Source: Paenibacillus sp. J2TS4
GTDB taxonomy: Bacteria; Bacillota; Bacilli; Paenibacillales; NBRC-103111
Direction: 5' to 3'
Assembly: GCF_018403245.1 (NCBI RefSeq)
Contig: NZ_BOSH01000025.1
Coordinates: 1-41,720 of the forward strand
DNA length: 41,720 nt
The translations under genes and the position numbers were made by a program. Below the pieces are notes generated by a model. The model was not told the DNA's origin. It saw only the letters and a program-made list of their open reading frames with translations, and did not search any database. Below are positions 40,803 to 41,720 of the stretch, in pieces. Every line of letters starts with the position of its first letter. Position 1 is the first letter of the stretch.

Positions 40803-41000
40803 GTGAAAGAAGCAATTCATCCTAATTACCATGTAACGACGGTTACTTGTGCTTGCGGCAACACCTTTGAATCGGGTTCCGTTAAACAAGATCTTCGTGT
40901 GGAGATTTGCTCCAACTGCCATCCGTTCTTTACCGGCAAACAGAAGTTTGTCGATGCTGGCGGACGTGTAGATAGATTTAAGAAAAAATACGGAATGTAA
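40803..41000 (+). CDS. rpmE: 50S ribosomal protein L31 (zinc-binding type)
   Basis: 65 aa. Zinc-ribbon form with C16-x-C18 and C36-x2-C39 (VTCACGN, ICSNCHPF), then the family end FTGKQKFVDAGGRVDRFKKK. GTG start at 40803 with AAAGAGGTG six bases upstream. Cysteines intact, so it is the zinc-dependent C+ version rather than the zinc-free paralogue. Its terminator is at 41038-41083. Confidence 0.97.
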   Translation: MKEAIHPNYHVTTVTCACGNTFESGSVKQDLRVEICSNCHPFFTGKQKFVDAGGRVDRFKKKYGM

Positions 41001-41029
41001 TTTTCCGACACTTTCCTTTTTAAAAATTG

Positions 41030-41058
41030 GAATAAATACACCTCTCCAGGTCATTCTA
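41030..41058 (+). promoter_or_regulatory. candidate sigma-G promoter of spore lipoprotein gene
   Basis: GAATA (41030-41034), 17-base spacer, CATTCTA (41052-41058), a full match to the sigma-G consensus GHATR / CATTMTA. The expected start near 41065 gives a leader of about 20 nt holding only the Shine-Dalgarno. Confidence 0.65.
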
Positions 41059-41083
41059 AGACCAAAGGGAGGTGTTTTGTTTT
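41038..41083 (+). terminator. rpmE terminator whose 3' arm is the lipoprotein ribosome binding site
   Basis: ACACCTC (41038-41044) + GGTC (41049-41052) pair with GACC (41060-41063) + GAGGTGT (41069-41075), followed by TTTTGTTTT. The 3' arm contains GGGAGGTG (41067-41074), the Shine-Dalgarno of the next gene, with the T-tract as spacer to ATG 41084. Confidence 0.72.
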
Positions 41084-41470
41084 ATGCTGAAAGCAATGAA
41101 AGTATCAATTGGACTTAGTCTGGGTCTATGTTTAATCCTATCGGGATGCGCGAATACCAACGGAGTGACGACCAAAAGCTATCCTAATGATGGCTTCCTG
41201 GGAACGACTAACGCCAATCCAAACTATCCAACAAGCCCCACCTATCATAATTATTCATCTGACCGGGGAATGGTCGAATCGGCCCTAAAAAATGTAGCCG
41301 GCATCCAGAATTCGCGAGTCGTGTTTAATGGCCGGCGCTTGAATATTACCGTATCCGTTCCCCGGAATACAAGTCCGGAGGAACAGCAGCGAATTGAGGC
41401 GCAAGCTTTGGAAGCGGTCAGCAATATGATGCCAAGATACGATGTCAAGGTAGTAGTTAAACGGCAGTAG
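41084..41470 (+). CDS. YhcN/YlaJ-type sporulation lipoprotein
   Basis: 128 aa. Lipoprotein signal with lipobox ILSGC (Cys22), a ~40-residue polar Asn/Pro-rich linker, and a C-terminal YhcN/YlaJ-like domain (VESALKNVAGIQNSRVVFNG, then NITVSVPRN and SNMMPRYDVKVVVKR). Bacillus relatives are made in the forespore and found in spore inner membranes; the exact role is not settled. ATG 41084 has GGGAGGTG nine bases before; an internal ATG at 41096 is less well placed. A sigma-G promoter candidate lies directly upstream. Confidence 0.85.
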   Translation: MLKAMKVSIGLSLGLCLILSGCANTNGVTTKSYPNDGFLGTTNANPNYPTSPTYHNYSSDRGMVESALKNVAGIQNSRVVFNGRRLNITVSVPRNTSPEEQQRIEAQALEAVSNMMPRYDVKVVVKRQ

Positions 41471-41599
41471 CCGGATCCATAGTTAACGGTGAACTGGCTG
41501 TGAAGCCGTTGGTAAGAGGCATTCCGTGCGCGAGCTATAACTTACTATGCTGTCTCCATGGAACCACTCCCAAAACACTCCAAAAACCGAGAGTGTCAA

Positions 41600-41680
41600 A
41601 CGTCTGTGAAAATGTCACCTTATCTGTGCTATGAAAATGTCACTTTTTTTGAAGGAGGCCACTCTTACCAGTAGGCCTCT
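41600..41680. repeat. short direct repeats and hairpin at the right edge, possible IS end
   Basis: GAAAATGTCAC occurs at 41608-41618 and 41633-41643, 25 bp apart, followed by TTTTTTT and a hairpin GAGGCC (41655-41660) / GGCCTC (41674-41679). Multiple short terminal repeats near an end are a feature of IS21-like elements, but no transposase start is in the remaining 40 bp, so this stays tentative. Confidence 0.3.
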
Positions 41681-41720
41681 GAATAACTGTTATGCTGTGA
41701 ATACATAGCGTCTTGGAATG

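Noticed and set aside
1..41720. CRISPR array, tRNA/rRNA genes or a defence island
   Set aside because: No regularly spaced repeats, no tRNA-like cloverleaf and no nuclease/helicase/toxin gene groups were found on either strand.

Overview
The window looks like a chromosomal segment from a spore-forming Firmicute of the Paenibacillaceae, most probably a Paenibacillus-like species. The evidence is the gene order pbpG-ywhD / speE-speB-ywiB / rpoE-pyrG-spo0F-fba-murA(Z)-rho-rpmE, which matches the ywh-ywi-ywj block of Bacillus relatives, together with S-layer-homology proteins with WG repeats, GGAGG-type ribosome binding sites, many GTG and TTG starts, T-box and c-di-AMP riboswitches, and a YhcN-type spore lipoprotein. 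No tRNA, rRNA, CRISPR array or prophage is visible.

Left part (1-18 kb) is accessory. It opens with the end of an IS3-like element inserted 27 bp after a TetR gene. Then come a self-contained ABC exporter operon with its own TetR repressor and operator, a MarR regulator, a serine hydrolase behind a Fur-like box, and a decayed GNAT acetyltransferase gene in a repeat-rich spacer. Two paralogous secreted WG-repeat/SLH proteins flank a DeoR regulator, an alkaline-phosphatase-superfamily hydrolase and an EamA transporter. After these follow exodeoxyribonuclease III, a secreted SLH-CAP protein, a truncated DUF6273 gene, a small coiled-coil protein and a DUF2975/YozG-like regulator pair.

Middle part (17-25 kb): a consensus promoter drives two consecutive T-box riboswitches, both with a CUC (Leu) specifier, in front of a stand-alone leuA. 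Then a Nudix hydrolase, a TagA/WecG glycosyltransferase, an NlpC/P60 endopeptidase under a ydaO-type c-di-AMP riboswitch, a multi-pass membrane protein and a membrane-anchored M1 peptidase.

Right part (25-41.7 kb) is the conserved core: ywhD, pbpG-like class A PBP (with a forespore-type promoter candidate), polyamine synthesis (speE-speB), ywiB, a subtilisin-like protease, rpoE (delta), pyrG with a leader attenuator, spo0F, class II aldolase, murA, rho, an uncharacterised radical SAM gene, rpmE and a spore lipoprotein.

Most notable regulatory observation: at two places (pyrG/spo0F and rpmE/lipoprotein) a sporulation-sigma promoter (sigma-H with a 0A box; sigma-G) lies inside the intrinsic terminator of the upstream housekeeping gene, and the 3' arm of that terminator is also the Shine-Dalgarno sequence of the sporulation gene, with the U-tract as spacer. 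Read-through RNA would hide the ribosome binding site, while RNA started at the sporulation promoter lacks the 5' arm and leaves it open.
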